The notes beneath the pieces were generated by a model, which had not been told where the DNA came from, searched no databases, and saw only the letters and a program-made list of their open reading frames with translations. Of a DNA stretch of 64,000 bases, positions 12,580 through 23,888 are shown one piece after another. How positions within the stretch are numbered: position 1 is the stretch's first letter; every line of letters starts with the position of its first letter. Location: NCBI GenBank assembly GCA_020002185.1, contig CM034543.1, forward strand, positions 161,501-225,500, read 5' to 3'. Made by a program: the position numbers and the translations under genes. This DNA comes from Paraescarpia echinospica (lineage: Eukaryota; Annelida; Polychaeta; Sabellida; Siboglinidae).

Positions 12580-15505
12580 CACATCAATATGTTAATATTA
12601 TTGAGCTCAAGTATGACCATTTCTCTAAACGCAGGTTCAGTAATGTTTGATGAGGCTTTCCTCTCCTACTTAGGGGGTAATCAAAACAACCTATGCAATG
12701 TCTTAGATACAAATGATGCAAACAACGAACCACAAGTAATACACTGCTCTTCCTATTATGACAATGATAAATTCACCAACCTAGCAAACAAAAACACAAA
12801 CAGTTTTACCATTCTAAGCTCTAACATTCAGTCTGTAAATGCAAAAATTAATGAACTTTAAATTGTCATAAAGGACTACGTAGAAATAACTTAAAATTCA
12901 GTGTAATATGCTTACAGGAGACGTGGAAAGCTGATAATGATGACTTCTCTCAATTTTTTTTAGACGGTTATGGTTGTATAACACATGGGAAAATATGTAG
13001 CGACAAAGGAAGGTTATTATTATGTAAATCTGAAATAAAAATGAATCTTAATACGTACAAAAATTGGGAAGGGTTAATACTTCAAGTAACTGGAAATGGT
13101 TTATCAAAGAAAAATACTATTGGAAATATATATAGACCACCCAGGTCATCCAACGAAAATATTACACAATTTCTTTATGAATTTTCATCAGTGTTATCGT
13201 CTCTAGAAAACAGCAATACTAATAATGTCATTATGGCAGGGGACTTTAAAGTTAACTTACATAAAATAAACGATAACAGAACATACTGTGATTTTTTTTA
13301 ATACTTTAACGTCACATAGTCTTTACCACCAAATAACATTCCCAACTCGTTTCACGAGAACCAACAGAACACTAATAGATAACGTGTTTGCTCACTAAAT
13401 CAATTTATACTAGAAAGAACTGCTGGGATTTTCACAAACACTTTATCAGACCATCAACCTTATTTTTTTATAATATACATATACTTAAAGCTCCTAAATT
13501 TATAAAACAAATAACATACAAAGTGTTGAAGCCTTGCAGAAAGTTAATAATGAAATTGGTTATCATAAAGTATACAACAAACTACAGAAACAACAAAATG
13601 AAAATCCCAACTTAAATTACAACATAATGCACGATGAAATCATGCGTACTAAAAATAAGTACAAGCCTACTAAAATAATGAAATTTAATAAATACAAATA
13701 TAACAAATTGACATGGACCACCCAAGGTTTACTCAAATATATTAGATATCGTGACATACTGTATAAACAATAAAAAATATTTAATCTTAACTCACAAGAC
13801 TATGAGATTCTTAATATTAATCTCAAAACTTACAACACCATATTAAAAAGAAATATCCGTGCAGCTAAACAAATTTACAGTAAATCACAATTTAAAAACT
13901 AAGAAATATAAAAAATACATGGATAACAATAAACGAAATTCTCTCAGAAAATAAAATAAAGAAGACATATTCTGCAACCATTCAAGTAAGTGGTACTACC
14001 ATAACAGATAAATCAGAAACAACAAACACATTCAATAACTATTTTACTAATATAGGTCAAACTATTGCAGAAGACATTAAATATAAAGGAAACAAAAAAT
14101 ATGACTACTACTTAAATGCAAAAGTTAGACCTGTTCTTACATTTAAGAATGTTGATGAAGAAACTGTCAGGAAAGCATTGAGTGATCTGCCAACCAAAAA
14201 CAGCAGTGGACTTGATGGCATTTCATCAAAACTGCTAAAATAATTGAACCGGCAATACTTAAATCATTGACCTTATAAACCGCTTATTTTATTGATTCTA
14301 AGCTATTTTATGATAATCAGTACGGATTTAGATCTAACCATTCAACAGAACATGCATCACTCGAACTAGTTGATAGTATAATTACTCAAATGGACAACAA
14401 TAAATTACCAATTAATATTTTTCTTGACCTTTCCAAAGCCTTTGATGCTATTGACTATTCGATATTACTATAAGGAAAGACTCTTCTCTTATTTAAAAGT
14501 TATTTAAGCAACCGGAAAGAGTACACCGAATTTGAAGATACCACATCCGATATGTTACCTGTAAAAGTAGATGAACCACAAGGTTCCATCCTTGGACCAT
14601 TGTTATTTACTATATATATATATATAAATATATATATTTAAATAAATGCTTTTTCACAAACAAGCCAAATGTTTTATAATGTATGCTGGTGATACCACTT
14701 TATTTAGCACCATTGACACGTTTAGTGATAAAGCACGTTATAGAAGTATAGACTCTGTAATAAATGAAGAAAATAAAAGTAAATCTAAAGATATACGACG
14801 TTCCAAATGCCAAGCAAACCTATACAGAGCTTATTTCACAAAAATATATAATATAAACATCGAGAGAGTAGAAGAATTTAACTTCTTAGGTTTAACTCTA
14901 GATACTAATTTAAATTGGAAAAAACTCACTGAAAAAATAGCAAACAAGAGTTCCAAAATTATAGGAATATTGAACAGATTGAAACATGTGCTACCTTTAG
15001 AAATAAAAAAATATCATTTGATGTAATGCACTGCTACTATCTCATATTAATTATTGTATTATGACATGGGGATACCAAGGAAACCTATTACCGAAAATTA
15101 AAAAGAACGCAGTGCGAATTGTCACACTAAGCAAATACAATTCACATTCAGAACTGCGTTTTAAAGAACTCAATATATATTAAAAGTAGAAGACTTGCTA
15201 AAATTACAAGAACTAAAATGTTATTACAAACATAGACATCAAACTTTACCAGTTTATTTATTAAATTGGCAAATAATTCAAAATGTCAGCAAACACAAAT
15301 ATGACACTCGGAGAGCAATTAATTCACACCTTTAGAATTAATCATGAATTTGCTAAAAAACAAAGTGTCTTAAATATAACCTACCTCATGTTTTAAATAA
15401 TATCCCTGCTTTTGATTCTCAAGTTATACCAAACACCATAAGCTACAAAATACAACGTCAGGTGCAATATACTACAATGCTACATATGCCAACTAAATTA
15501 ATGTA
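12580..15505 (+). mobile_element. Decayed LINE copy G, endonuclease plus RT
   Basis: Remnants occur in the expected order: AP endonuclease start (SFTILSSNIQSVNAK at about 12790-12850), ETW (about 12918), GNIYRPPR (about 13120), MAGDFKVNL (about 13233-13259), and TRTNRTLIDNVF (about 13359-13390). Then RT motifs: SGLDGISSKLLK (about 14205), YGFRSNHSTEHASLELVD (about 14320), IFLDLSKAFDAID (about 14417), PQGSILGPLLF (about 14579), and a YADD box degraded to YAGD (about 14683). A thumb and tail follow (EFNFLGLTLD). Frameshifts and stops are frequent, and a TA run at about 14611-14638 interrupts the palm. The family is a Jockey/CR1-superfamily LINE distinct from copies A-F. Confidence 0.85.
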
Positions 15506-15582
15506 GTGTAGATGAATAATTCAGTTAATACAAATACAACTACTAAATATGTATAGTCGCTTGCACGACTACACATGCACAT

Positions 15583-16799
15583 GTGTACACAACACATACA
15601 CAACACATTAGAAAGCACATCGCACTCTCTGCTGTGCTTACGGACATCTACAACTCTTTTCTCAAACAGTGCAGAGTTCCAGTCTGCTTCAAATCTTCCA
15701 CTATCATACCCATTCCCAAGAAGTCCAACATCACCGGGTTGAACGACTACCTTCCAGTGGCACTGACCTCAGTCGCCATGAAAGTGTCCGAGCGCATAGT
15801 ACTGTCCTGTTCATTGACTTCAGCTCAGCATTTAACACTATCATCCCATTCTAGCTGTCCGATAAACTTTCATTGTTGAATGTACATCCTGCCATGTGTC
15901 ACAGGGTCCTTAACTTTCTTCTTCACAGGCCTCAATCTGTCAGAGTCAACAACTCTATCTCCAGACCTTTTATCCTAAACACAGGTGCCCCACAAGGTTG
16001 TGTGCTATCCCCTTCCTGTTTACTATCTTCACAAATGACTGTGTCTCCGTGGACCAATCGGTCCTTGTGATCATGTTTTCCGATGACACTACTGTGGAGG
16101 GCTGCATTGAGAACGCGAATGAGACGCCATACAGGGAGGAAGTTCAGAGAATGGTTGGCTGGTGTGCGGATAACAATCTCGAATTGAACGTTTCAAAGAC
16201 TAAAGAAATGATTGTTGATTTTCGTAAAAAGAAGACTCCCATCCACCCTCTTTCGATAAATGGCGTGGAGGTCGAGCAGGTTGAATCTTTTAGATTCCTT
16301 GGAACAGCAATTTCAAACGATCTCAGCTGGTGCACAAACACACTGTGCATTACAAAAAGGCACAACAACGCCTGTTCTTCCTGAGGCAGCTCAGGAGATT
16401 CGGCATTGCTCAGGAGATTATGATACGATTCTACCGCGCAATCATTGAAAGTATCCTCACTTTCTCGATTGTAGTGTGGTTTGGTCGCGCCAGTCAGGAG
16501 GAGAAACAACGGCTAGAAGTTATCGCGAAGGGCGCGTCTAGAATCATTGGGCGCGAGTTGCCATCCATTGAATCTATTTACCATGCTCGCTGTGCGCGAA
16601 AATCCAAGAGCATTGTACGGGATACTACCCACCTAGCCAACCATCTTTTTGAACTTCTTCCCTCTGGCAAGCGCCATACAAGTATTAAGACAAGGACCAC
16701 TAGATTTATAAATAGTTTTTATCCGCAGGCTGTGAGTCACTTGAACCGCGAGATGCCATGATACTGTTTTCAGTCGGTTTAGATTATATGTCGCCATAC

Positions 16800-16838
<39 letters not shown>

Positions 16839-17232
16839 TTTTTTATTTGTTAACTTGATTACATGTATGTACATACTTTTTAACTGTCAGCTAAGTTTTT
16901 ATACCGTCAGCTAATGTATTTATACATTTATTTATTATTGATTTAACGACATGTATACTTTTTAACTTTTAGGTAACGTTCAGACTGTATTAATATTATG
17001 TTGTCAAGTTCACTTTATGTCAATAGATGTACGACTGTCTTAAAATATGTTGGCAGTTGGCCTTGGTTTAAATGTATACTAGTTTTAGCTTCTGATTGTA
17101 TATTTTGCGTGTGCATGATGGGGGGCAGGGGAGACAAGCGTGCATGTATGTTGACGCCACAACGCCTAGAATTCCTCGTACATTTGAAATGCTACTTGGT
17201 AATAAACAGTCTGAATCTGAATCTGAATCCGA
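15583..17232 (+). mobile_element. Rex1-like LINE copy H, RT and 3' UTR, decayed
   Basis: The copy encodes RT segments typical of Rex1/Babar-type LINEs: PACFK-like [58 protein letters not shown] (YADD box), NNLELNVSKTKEMIVDF, ESFRFLGTAI, KKAQQRLFFLRQLRRFG, and a tail with SGKR..SIKTRTTRF.NSFYP. About 60 codons are missing between SERIV and LFIDF, and several frameshifts are present (frames 15583-15879, 15998-16384, 16330-16761). The 3' UTR contains a TTTA microsatellite (16803-16842) and ends in a (TCTGAA)n tail at about 17211-17230, which defines the 3' terminus. Confidence 0.88.
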
Positions 17233-17289
17233 TAGCGATCAGTTGTGATCTTAGTAGGAGTATACCATCCCAAAGCTATTTCTTTCGTT

Positions 17290-17466
17290 TTTTCTTTCGT
17301 TTTTTTGCAAAATGTATATTTTGCTGACTACATATTTTCAGTTGTATTGTATGTTTCTCATTTCGATATTGTTACATATGCCAGTATATATATGTGTGCA
17401 TATATTTACATAATTTGTATTTGTTTAAATGCTGTTGGGAAAATAAAAGTATCCTTATCCTTATCG
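17290..17466 (+). mobile_element. Orphan LINE 3' end with (ATCCTT)n tail
   Basis: Noncoding A/T-rich sequence ends in AATAAAAGTATCCTTATCCTTATC (about 17443-17466, partly quoted). A polyadenylation-like hexamer followed by a short tandem hexamer is a typical LINE 3' terminus. No coding part is attached and the 5' limit is uncertain. Confidence 0.45.
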
Positions 17467-17990
17467 GCAGATCAAGTTCCGTCTTGTGTTGTCCACTTCT
17501 GTATGTAATCTTATGGCTCTCTCGCTTCAGGAAGAAAGAGTTAGCCACTGCTCAGCTATTTCTAGCCATCAGTTCCAAAAGTGCTCTAGCCTCTCTATCC
17601 CTCACTCCCCACCCGTGTCTGCCAAAACTCTCCTCTTCACCTGGTCTCGCTACTCCAACAAGTGCATTGGAGTCTCCCACAATACACATCACCTCTAGCT
17701 CCACCATGCCCATCATCCTCTCCAAAGCATTCCTGAACTCCCAGCCATGCTATCACTATACGTCCCTTCCAGCTCTCCTCTTGAATCAGCGTCTTACTGA
17801 TCTCTTCTGACACAATGATACCAACTCCATTACTTCTTCCATATCTTCCATAGCTTGAATATATAATTGTTGAAAATCGTTTAACATTCCCTTCACATTT
17901 TGTAACGTTTATGTTTCGAAGAGTTGTACAGTTGAACCCAATTCTCATTTTGTTTCTCTCTTGTAAATAGAAATACCTTAGTACCACATT
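17467..17990 (-). pseudogene. RTE-type LINE endonuclease fragment
   Basis: On the minus strand the segment gives RSNGVGIIVSEEISKTLIQ, then GRIVIAWL, then the endonuclease catalytic neighbourhood VMCIVGDSNALVG (about 17708-17665). It continues with a VRDREARALLELM segment, ANSFFLKRESHKITY, and ends at SGQHKTELD. Order and motifs match the APE endonuclease of RTE/BovB-like LINEs. Frameshifts and a stop make it non-functional, and it is truncated at 17467 against the (ATCCTT)n tail of another element. Confidence 0.72.
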
Positions 17991-18100
17991 TCAAGTTTCA
18001 CTGGAACATACCAGGCACATAGTACTTAATCATCTCAAACAATAACGGGTTGGAATAGAAAACTAAAGATGCGACCGTATGATGTGACACACTGAGTACG

Positions 18101-18184
18101 TTCGGTTGGCGCCCTATACAGACCAGGTAAGATACACTGTACGGTTGACGCCCTATACAGACCAAGAAAGAGACACTGCACGGT
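18101..18184. repeat. Two-copy direct repeat of about 42 bp
   Basis: GTTGGCGCCCTATACAGACCA at 18113 recurs as GTTGACGCCCTATACAGACCA at 18144 (quoted in part), each followed by an AGA.ACACTG. block. It lies about 350 bp upstream of the 18529 TATA box. Function unknown. Confidence 0.6.
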
Positions 18185-18528
18185 TTGTTATTTTGAAGAC
18201 GTCATACTTTAAAAAATTGTGTTCACACAGAACGTAAGCTGTTTACTTTAAGCGATTGAAAATTAAACCACTTAAGCCCCACTGTGTGAACAGAATATTA
18301 CTCTGGCTTTCGCTATAACGTCGACGGCTGCACGTGTACACTGTTCTATGTAATTGCCATGATGTGTTCGTTTCCAGTAACAACTTAATACTCAGTTTTA
18401 ATTGTACACAATAAAGCGTGCAGACATCGTGAACAATAATCCTGCCGTATCATATGTAACCACGATCAGACTGATTCAGAATGTCTCCTGTCCTTGTTGA
18501 CATTGTGAGTCTGCACATTTAACGAGTG

Positions 18529-18536
18529 TATATAAG
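18529..18536 (+). promoter_or_regulatory. TATA box
   Basis: TATATAAG lies about 80 bp upstream of the 18608 ATG, placing a likely transcription start near 18560 and giving a 5' leader of about 50 nt. The same signal could instead be part of a solo LTR. The combination TATA box, ORF, AATAAA within 270 bp is what makes it noticeable. Confidence 0.5.
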
Positions 18537-18607
18537 ACAGTGGACAGTGTACCAACAAGGACTGAGGTCGAGCAAGACATCGCGCCAGGGAGAGGAGACA
18601 GCAAAGC

Positions 18608-18751
18608 ATGGAATACTCTCACACGCTACTGCTCACTACTGCGTTATCAGCATACGCCTTCGCACACGCTGCCGTCGTCTCGACCAGCGGCAAGACAGAT
18701 AACGTCCAGATATATTGGCCAGCCGTAGAAGAACTGATTGTGAACTCATAG
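18608..18751 (+). CDS. Small secreted peptide candidate, 47 aa
   Basis: A 47-codon ORF begins at an ATG in good translation context (A at -3, G at +4). The first 21 residues look like a signal peptide: a polar start, a hydrophobic core (LLLTTALSAYAFA) and a small-residue AHA cleavage site. This leaves a mature peptide of about 26 residues containing a single Trp, three acidic residues and no cysteine. It is preceded by a TATA box (18529) and followed by an AATAAA (18789), so it could be a complete intronless transcription unit. I do not recognise the family. The alternative is a solo LTR with a chance ORF: an LTR would also have TATA and AATAAA signals, but I could not find convincing LTR ends or a target duplication. 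Confidence 0.4.
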   Translation: MEYSHTLLLTTALSAYAFAHAAVVSTSGKTDNVQIYWPAVEELIVNS

Positions 18752-18788
18752 CGAATACTCATGGTTGTCATTGTGACTAAGTTAAAGA

Positions 18789-18794
18789 AATAAA
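18789..18794 (+). terminator. Polyadenylation signal AATAAA
   Basis: The hexamer lies 38 bp after the stop codon of the 18608-18751 ORF, consistent with cleavage around 18810. Confidence 0.45.
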
Positions 18795-18904
18795 CGAATA
18801 GTACACAATATCACTATCCAGGCAACAAAAAAACTCTTTATGTCTGATTATATGAGTTGCATGTTACGAAATCGGTGTCAATGCAACAAATATAGGAGTG
18901 ACTA

Positions 18905-19135
18905 CTAAGACGAAGAGGAAGAAGAAAAAGAAAGAAGAACAAGAACATTTATTTTACGCCATGTACATAATATCATTTTTCTTGGTTTTCTTGGTAATAT
19001 TGGAAAATACAGACACACATATAATACATAATACGTATGCGTATAGATAATTTACTATTTATTATTATTAAATCATTGTTTTCCAGATGGGGCCGGTGGC
19101 TCCTATTAAAGTAGCAACCCCATTTACATTAATAA
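18905..19135 (-). mobile_element. Orphan LINE 3' UTR and tail
   Basis: Read on the minus strand, this runs through GGTTGCTACTTTAATAGGAG and ends in AAAATAAATGTTCTTGTTCTTC plus a TTC-rich tail (about 18975-18905, quoted in part). It has the look of a LINE 3' UTR with a terminal microsatellite. No coding part is attached, and it abuts the R1 copy at about 19140. Confidence 0.45.
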
Positions 19136-19139
19136 TTAC

Positions 19140-19190
19140 ATAATATTTGAAACTATATTCTGAGTAAACAACATGCGTGATATTGTGGTT
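19140..19190 (+). repeat. R1 repeat copy X, left flank of the satellite
   Basis: The block with TATATTCTGAGTAAAC, GCGTGATATTG and GTTTGTAGT matches the same block in R1 copy Y (about 27119-27172) and, inverted, in copy Z (about 35460-35405). In all three copies this block lies immediately before the 40-bp satellite motif, so the satellite is internal to R1. Confidence 0.75.
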
Positions 19191-19690
19191 TGTAGTGCGA
19201 GTAGGTTAACGTTTTCCTCTTAGACAGCTTGTGTAGGCGGGTAGGTTAACGTTTACCTCTTAGACAGCTTGCGTATGCGGGTAGGTTAACGTTTTCCTCT
19301 TAGACAGCTTGTGTAGGCGGGTAGGTTAGTGTTTCCCTCTTAGACAGCTTGTGTATGCGGGTAGGTTAACGTTTCCCTCTTAGACAGCTTGCGTATGCGG
19401 GTAGGTTAACGTTTCCCTCTTAGACGGCTTGTGTAGGCGGGTAGGTTAACGTTTCCCTCTTAACGGCTTGTGTATGCGGGTAGGTTAACGTTTCCCTCTT
19501 AGACGGCTTGTGTAGGCGGGTAGGTTAACGTTTCCCTCTTAGACAGCTTGCGTATGCGGGTAGGTTAACGTTTCCCTCTTAACGGCTTGTGTATGCGGGT
19601 AGGTTAACGTTTCCCTCTTAGACGGCTTGTGTAGGCGGGTAGGTTAACGTTTCCCTCTTAGACAGCTTGTGTATGCGGGTAGGTTAACAA
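19191..19690 (+). repeat. 40-bp satellite array, left segment
   Basis: About 12 tandem monomers of 40 bp, each containing GGTTAACGTTTCCCTCTTAG, CTTGTGTA and a GCGGGTA end. Two variants alternate: GACAGCTTG...TATGC and GACGGCTTG...TAGGC. The last part repeats as a 117-bp trimer (one monomer lacks 3 bp) at about 19458-19574 and 19575-19690. The array stops inside a monomer at GGTTAAC, exactly where LINE D begins, and resumes at 24504. Confidence 0.97.
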
Positions 19691-19790
19691 GATTTAACAA
19701 GATTTAACAAGATTGCCATCCAGAAAATTACTCTGGATGGCAGGTGGACAAGGAAGCCTTTTGGCTTATCGAGAGTCCAATACTTTTTAT

Positions 19791-22683
19791 CTACATGTAT
19801 CCCGCCTTTTTTAGGTGTGTGTCGATTTTAGTTGTAAACATATTCACGCTACTAGCACCAACACAATCAGGAGATAATCTGTTCCATTCATTTACAGTCC
19901 TTTGTGAGAATGAGAACTTTCTTATATATAATCTACACTGCTCCTTTACTAATGTAGCTTCATGTCCTCTGGTCCTTCTATCTTTCTTAACTGAGAAAAA
20001 ATGTTTCTATCAATATTTTCATAACCATTCAATATTTTAAACACTTCTATGTGATCTCCTCTCAATCTCCTGGTCTCTAGTGTTGTTAAACCACATTCTT
20101 TTAGGCGTATTTCGTAACTAAGATCCCTCAGATTTTGTATCATTTTAGTCGCTCTCCTCTGTACTCTTTCTAGCATATCTATGTCCTTCTTGCGATATGG
20201 CCTCCATGCTTGTATACAATATTCTAAATGAGGCCTCACTATTGTTTTGTACAGCGGTACTATTAATTCTTTTTTCTTATACGCTATATTTCGCCTAATT
20301 AATCCAAGGATTTGATTTCCCTTTGACGCTGCAATTCCGCACTGCTCTGAAACCTTCATATCAGCACTAATGGTTAACCCCAAGTCCTTTTCTTTTACAG
20401 TAGTACTTAGAACAGTACCCCCCATTTTATATTTTACCTCTTCATTCCCATGACCTGTGTGGAGGCATTTACATTTCCCAAAATTGAACAGCATTTGCCA
20501 CTTTTCACACCATTTGATCAACCTATCAAGATCATCTTGTAAATGCTGTCTGTCTCCATCACTTTTAATCCTTCTAAACACTTTTGTATCATCCGCAAAT
20601 TTTAACACCTTGCTTGTTATATCATCGTCCAAATCGTTGATATATATTAAGAATAATATAGGTCCTAGTACTGATCCCTGTGGTACCCCACTCAATACCG
20701 ATTTCCAGTTTGAAGCCTCCCCATCAACTACTACACGTTGTCTTCTGTCATTCAGCCATTTTTCTATCCAGTTTATTATACCATTTCTTATGCCATGGGC
20801 CTTTAGCTTAAGGAGTAATCTTTGATGTGGTACTTTGTCGAAAGCTTTTTGAAAATCTAAATAGATGATATCTACTGGTGATCCTTCATCTACCCACCTA
20901 GTGATGTCTTCCAAAAAACATAACATATTTGTTAAGCATGACCTCGCTTTTAAAAACCCATGTTGAGATGGGTTTATCAAGTTATGTTTAACAAGAAAAT
21001 CCACCATGTGATCTTTAATTAGTCTTTCTAATAATTTGCAAATCACTGATGTTAAATTCACTGGTCTATAGTTCTCTGACTTGTTTCTCGAACCTTTTTT
21101 AAATAACGGTATAATGTTTGCCTCTTTCCATTCTAAAGGAACCACTCCCTCTTCTAATGACAAATTGAAAACTGTTGCAAGCGGTACGCTAATTTGTTCT
21201 ACAATTTCCAATAGTAGTTTGGGCGGAATCCCGTCCACTCCAGGTGATTTATTATCCTTCATAGCCCTTATTTTCTTAGCTACCATTTCCGAGGTTACAA
21301 CTAACTGTCCTAAATAGTCTGAATCTGCCCCTTGAACTTAGCCTCTGGTACTGGCAGTGAACTAATATCTTCCCTGGTAAACACTGAACTAAAATACTCA
21401 TTCAGGTCTTCTGCCATTAAGAATCCCTCTGATATTGTATTTCCAGCACTATCTTCTAGAGGACCGACCTTATCCTGAACTTTCTGTTTGCTTCGAATAT
21501 ACGCATAAAAACTCTTACTGTCATGTTTTATATTACTAGCTAATTTTTTTTTCATAGCTTCTCTTTGAATTTCTAATTTCAGCTGTAGCTTGATTAAGTG
21601 CTTCTTTATAAATGTTGTAGTCTTCATCATTTCCAGTACATCTATATGACTTCCACATCATTTGTTTATACTTAATTTTTCTAATGGCTTCTTTCGATAA
21701 GTGTTTCTTTTTAGACCGTTTCCCTTGTTTTTTGAAAGGTACAAATTTATCGACTATGCACTTAATTTCACTATTTAAGATATTCCAGCATTCGGTTGCT
21801 GTCTTATTCTTCAGTGTGTTATTCCAGTCTATCTTTGCTAAATATTTCCTCATGTCCTTATACCTTCCTTTGTGGAAATTTCTCCTATACTGCTTTTTAC
21901 TATTCCTTTCTGATTTTACTTTGATGGTAAAATGTATCTGGTTGTGATCACTACTCCCCAGTGGCTCACATATCTTGACATTGTCAACTAATTCTTTCTG
22001 TGAGGACAAAACTAAGTCTAACACATTCTCTCCCCTGGTTGGTTCTAGCACATGTTGAGAAAGGAAACTATCTTGTACTAAAACTAAAAACTTGTGGTCC
22101 TCACTCCCCATACTCTGTAGAGATTTCCATTGTATATGCCCATGGTTAAAGTCCCCCATAATAATACAGTTCCGTTTGCTTACTTCCTTTATAGCGTTTT
22201 GTATTTTTTCATTCTCTTCTATGCTTATGTTTGGACTTCGATAAACTAACCCAACTGTTAACGTTGAGTTTCCTGTAACTATGTTACACCAAACAGCTTC
22301 TTCGCAATCTGCTTCTCTTTCTAATTTTATTTCATAAGCCTGGATAGATTCTTTAATATATAAAATAACTCCACCTCCCTTTCTTCCTATTCTATCTTTC
22401 CTAAACATTACATATCCTGTTAGTCCCAATTCGGCATCTGATATATCAGTGGTGGCCCACGATTCGGTTATACCTATTATGTGAGGGTCAATATCTTCTA
22501 CCATAATGTTTAGTTCACTTCTTTTGTTTACTATGCTCCTTGCATTTAAACAAATGCATTTATATCCTGATTCAGAACAGTTTTCCAGGCTGTTCTTTGC
22601 CGATTTATTTCTGCTGTCTTTATCTATGCCTCCAGTTTCAGGCTTCTCTGTGAATCCCCCCTGCGAATCTAGTTTAAATAGAT
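19791..22683 (-). pseudogene. LINE D ORF2: AP endonuclease-reverse transcriptase
   Basis: ORF2p nicks DNA and primes reverse transcription of the element RNA. The endonuclease occupies about the first 230 residues (CLNARSIVNKR, ITESWAT, GGGVILYI, VGLVYRSP, IIMGDFNHG, GSSDHNQI). After a linker comes the RT ([73 protein letters not shown]) and a thumb and tail ([14 protein letters not shown]). The reading frame is open upstream of the ATG at 22504 to about 22683, overlapping the end of ORF1, so translation by reinitiation is likely. Three single-base indels break it: an A run near 21545, a G run near 21335, and a T run near 20000. There are no in-frame stops apart from those caused by the indels. 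Natural end is about 19791. Confidence 0.9.
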
Positions 22684-23888
22684 GCAGCCTGTCCCACTGT
22701 CAACAGATTGCAGCAAGTTCTCTGAGAAAACTGCTGCCCCTTTCCACTTAGATGTAGGCCATCTCTCATGTACATATCTTCCCTCTCAACAAAGTATCCC
22801 CATAAATCTACGAATCCCACCCCCTCTTCTTTACACATCTGCTCAACTAGTGCGTTGATCGCCATCCTCTTGCAGTTTCTATATGTCGGCCCCCTTCCTC
22901 CCATTACTGGCAAAATTCCTGAGAGGATAATCTGTTCTACTCTTGTCTTCTTTAACTTCTTCACTAACTGTCTGTACTTCTGAACTATCCCAGTTGTTCC
23001 CTCCCTCTCTGCGTTATTTGTCCCTACATGTACTAGTATAGACCCTCCCTTGCCATGCCCCAGTACCTTCTCTACCCTTTCAGTTACATGTTCTATCCTA
23101 GCCCCCGGTAGACAAACAACGACGTCCTCCCCCTCGCTTAGAGTCTTATCTGTCTTTCTCATAATCGAATCGCCCATAAACACCCTCTCTTTCCTCATTG
23201 CCCCCTCAATCACTGCCTCAGTGTAGCTCTTTCTACGGTTTGCATCTGTCTGGTTGTAATCTTGTTCCCCTGTCTTCTGCTCTCCCGTCACAATCTCGTC
23301 CGTTCCATTCTTTCCTGACGCTGTTTCTCTTGTCACCTTTCTTCCTGTCATCGTCCCTCCCGACTTCTCTTCTGTCACATGTACTCTCACTTCCTTTCTT
23401 CCCGTCATCTTTCCTCCCATTGCATTTCCTTCTCTCCTCTCCCGTCTCTTTTTCCCTCCTACCTCTTTCTCTACGGTCACTTTCTCTCCTGCCACCTTCA
23501 CACCTGTCACATTTCCTGCCGTCGATCCTCCACTTTCTTCCCCTCCGATCACCTTCCCTCCTCTCAGTCTCCTTTCCTCGGTCTTGTTGCCACTACTCTG
23601 CTCCTTCAGTTTCACAGTATTCCCAACTTTATCCCTGTCGTCTCTCTCCATTCCATCTGTCTCCTTGCTGATTCTCATCTCCATCCCCTTCACAATATCT
23701 ACCAACCTAGCTACCTCTTTCTCCAGACATTTCACCTTCCAACACCCCACGCACTGAAAGGTGAATCCCTCTTCCTTGGTTTCTGTCCATGACTTCGTAC
23801 AGCCGGATAAGGCAAAATCTACCCAACTGTGGCAGTCGTCGCACACCAAGTGTCTCTTTGCCTTGACTTGCCGCTTGCAAGGCGCCAT
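22674..23888 (-). CDS. LINE D ORF1: PHD finger and SGNH esterase protein
   Basis: A complete 404-residue ORF starting at an ATG. Residues about 1-55 hold Cys/His pairs (VCDDCHSWVDFA....C, FQCVGC) of a PHD-like zinc finger. Residues about 55-215 are a charged, low-complexity linker, beginning with a short coiled coil. Residues about 225-395 form an SGNH/GDSL-type esterase with block I GDSI, block III GTNN, and the DGLH motif supplying catalytic Asp-His. This PHD-plus-esterase ORF1 is known from CR1 and some L2 elements, where it is thought to act as an RNA chaperone or membrane-related factor; its exact role is unsettled. The stop overlaps the start of the ORF2 reading frame. Confidence 0.92.
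   Translation of the reverse strand: MAPCKRQVKAKRHLVCDDCHSWVDFALSGCTKSWTETKEEGFTFQCVGCWKVKCLEKEVARLVDIVKGMEMRISKETDGMERDDRDKVGNTVKLKEQSSGNKTEERRLRGGKVIGGEESGGSTAGNVTGVKVAGEKVTVEKEVGGKKRRERREGNAMGGKMTGRKEVRVHVTEEKSGGTMTGRKVTRETASGKNGTDEIVTGEQKTGEQDYNQTDANRRKSYTEAVIEGAMRKERVFMGDSIMRKTDKTLSEGEDVVVCLPGARIEHVTERVEKVLGHGKGGSILVHVGTNNAEREGTTGIVQKYRQLVKKLKKTRVEQIILSGILPVMGGRGPTYRNCKRMAINALVEQMCKEEGVGFVDLWGYFVEREDMYMRDGLHLSGKGQQFSQRTCCNLLTVGQAASI

Noticed and set aside
20457..20825. Plus-strand 122-codon ORF
   Set aside because: Antisense shadow of the LINE D reverse transcriptase; the same shadow recurs at every CR1 copy.
23198..23792. Ser/Leu/Pro-rich plus-strand ORFs
   Set aside because: Antisense shadow of the charged linker in LINE D ORF1.
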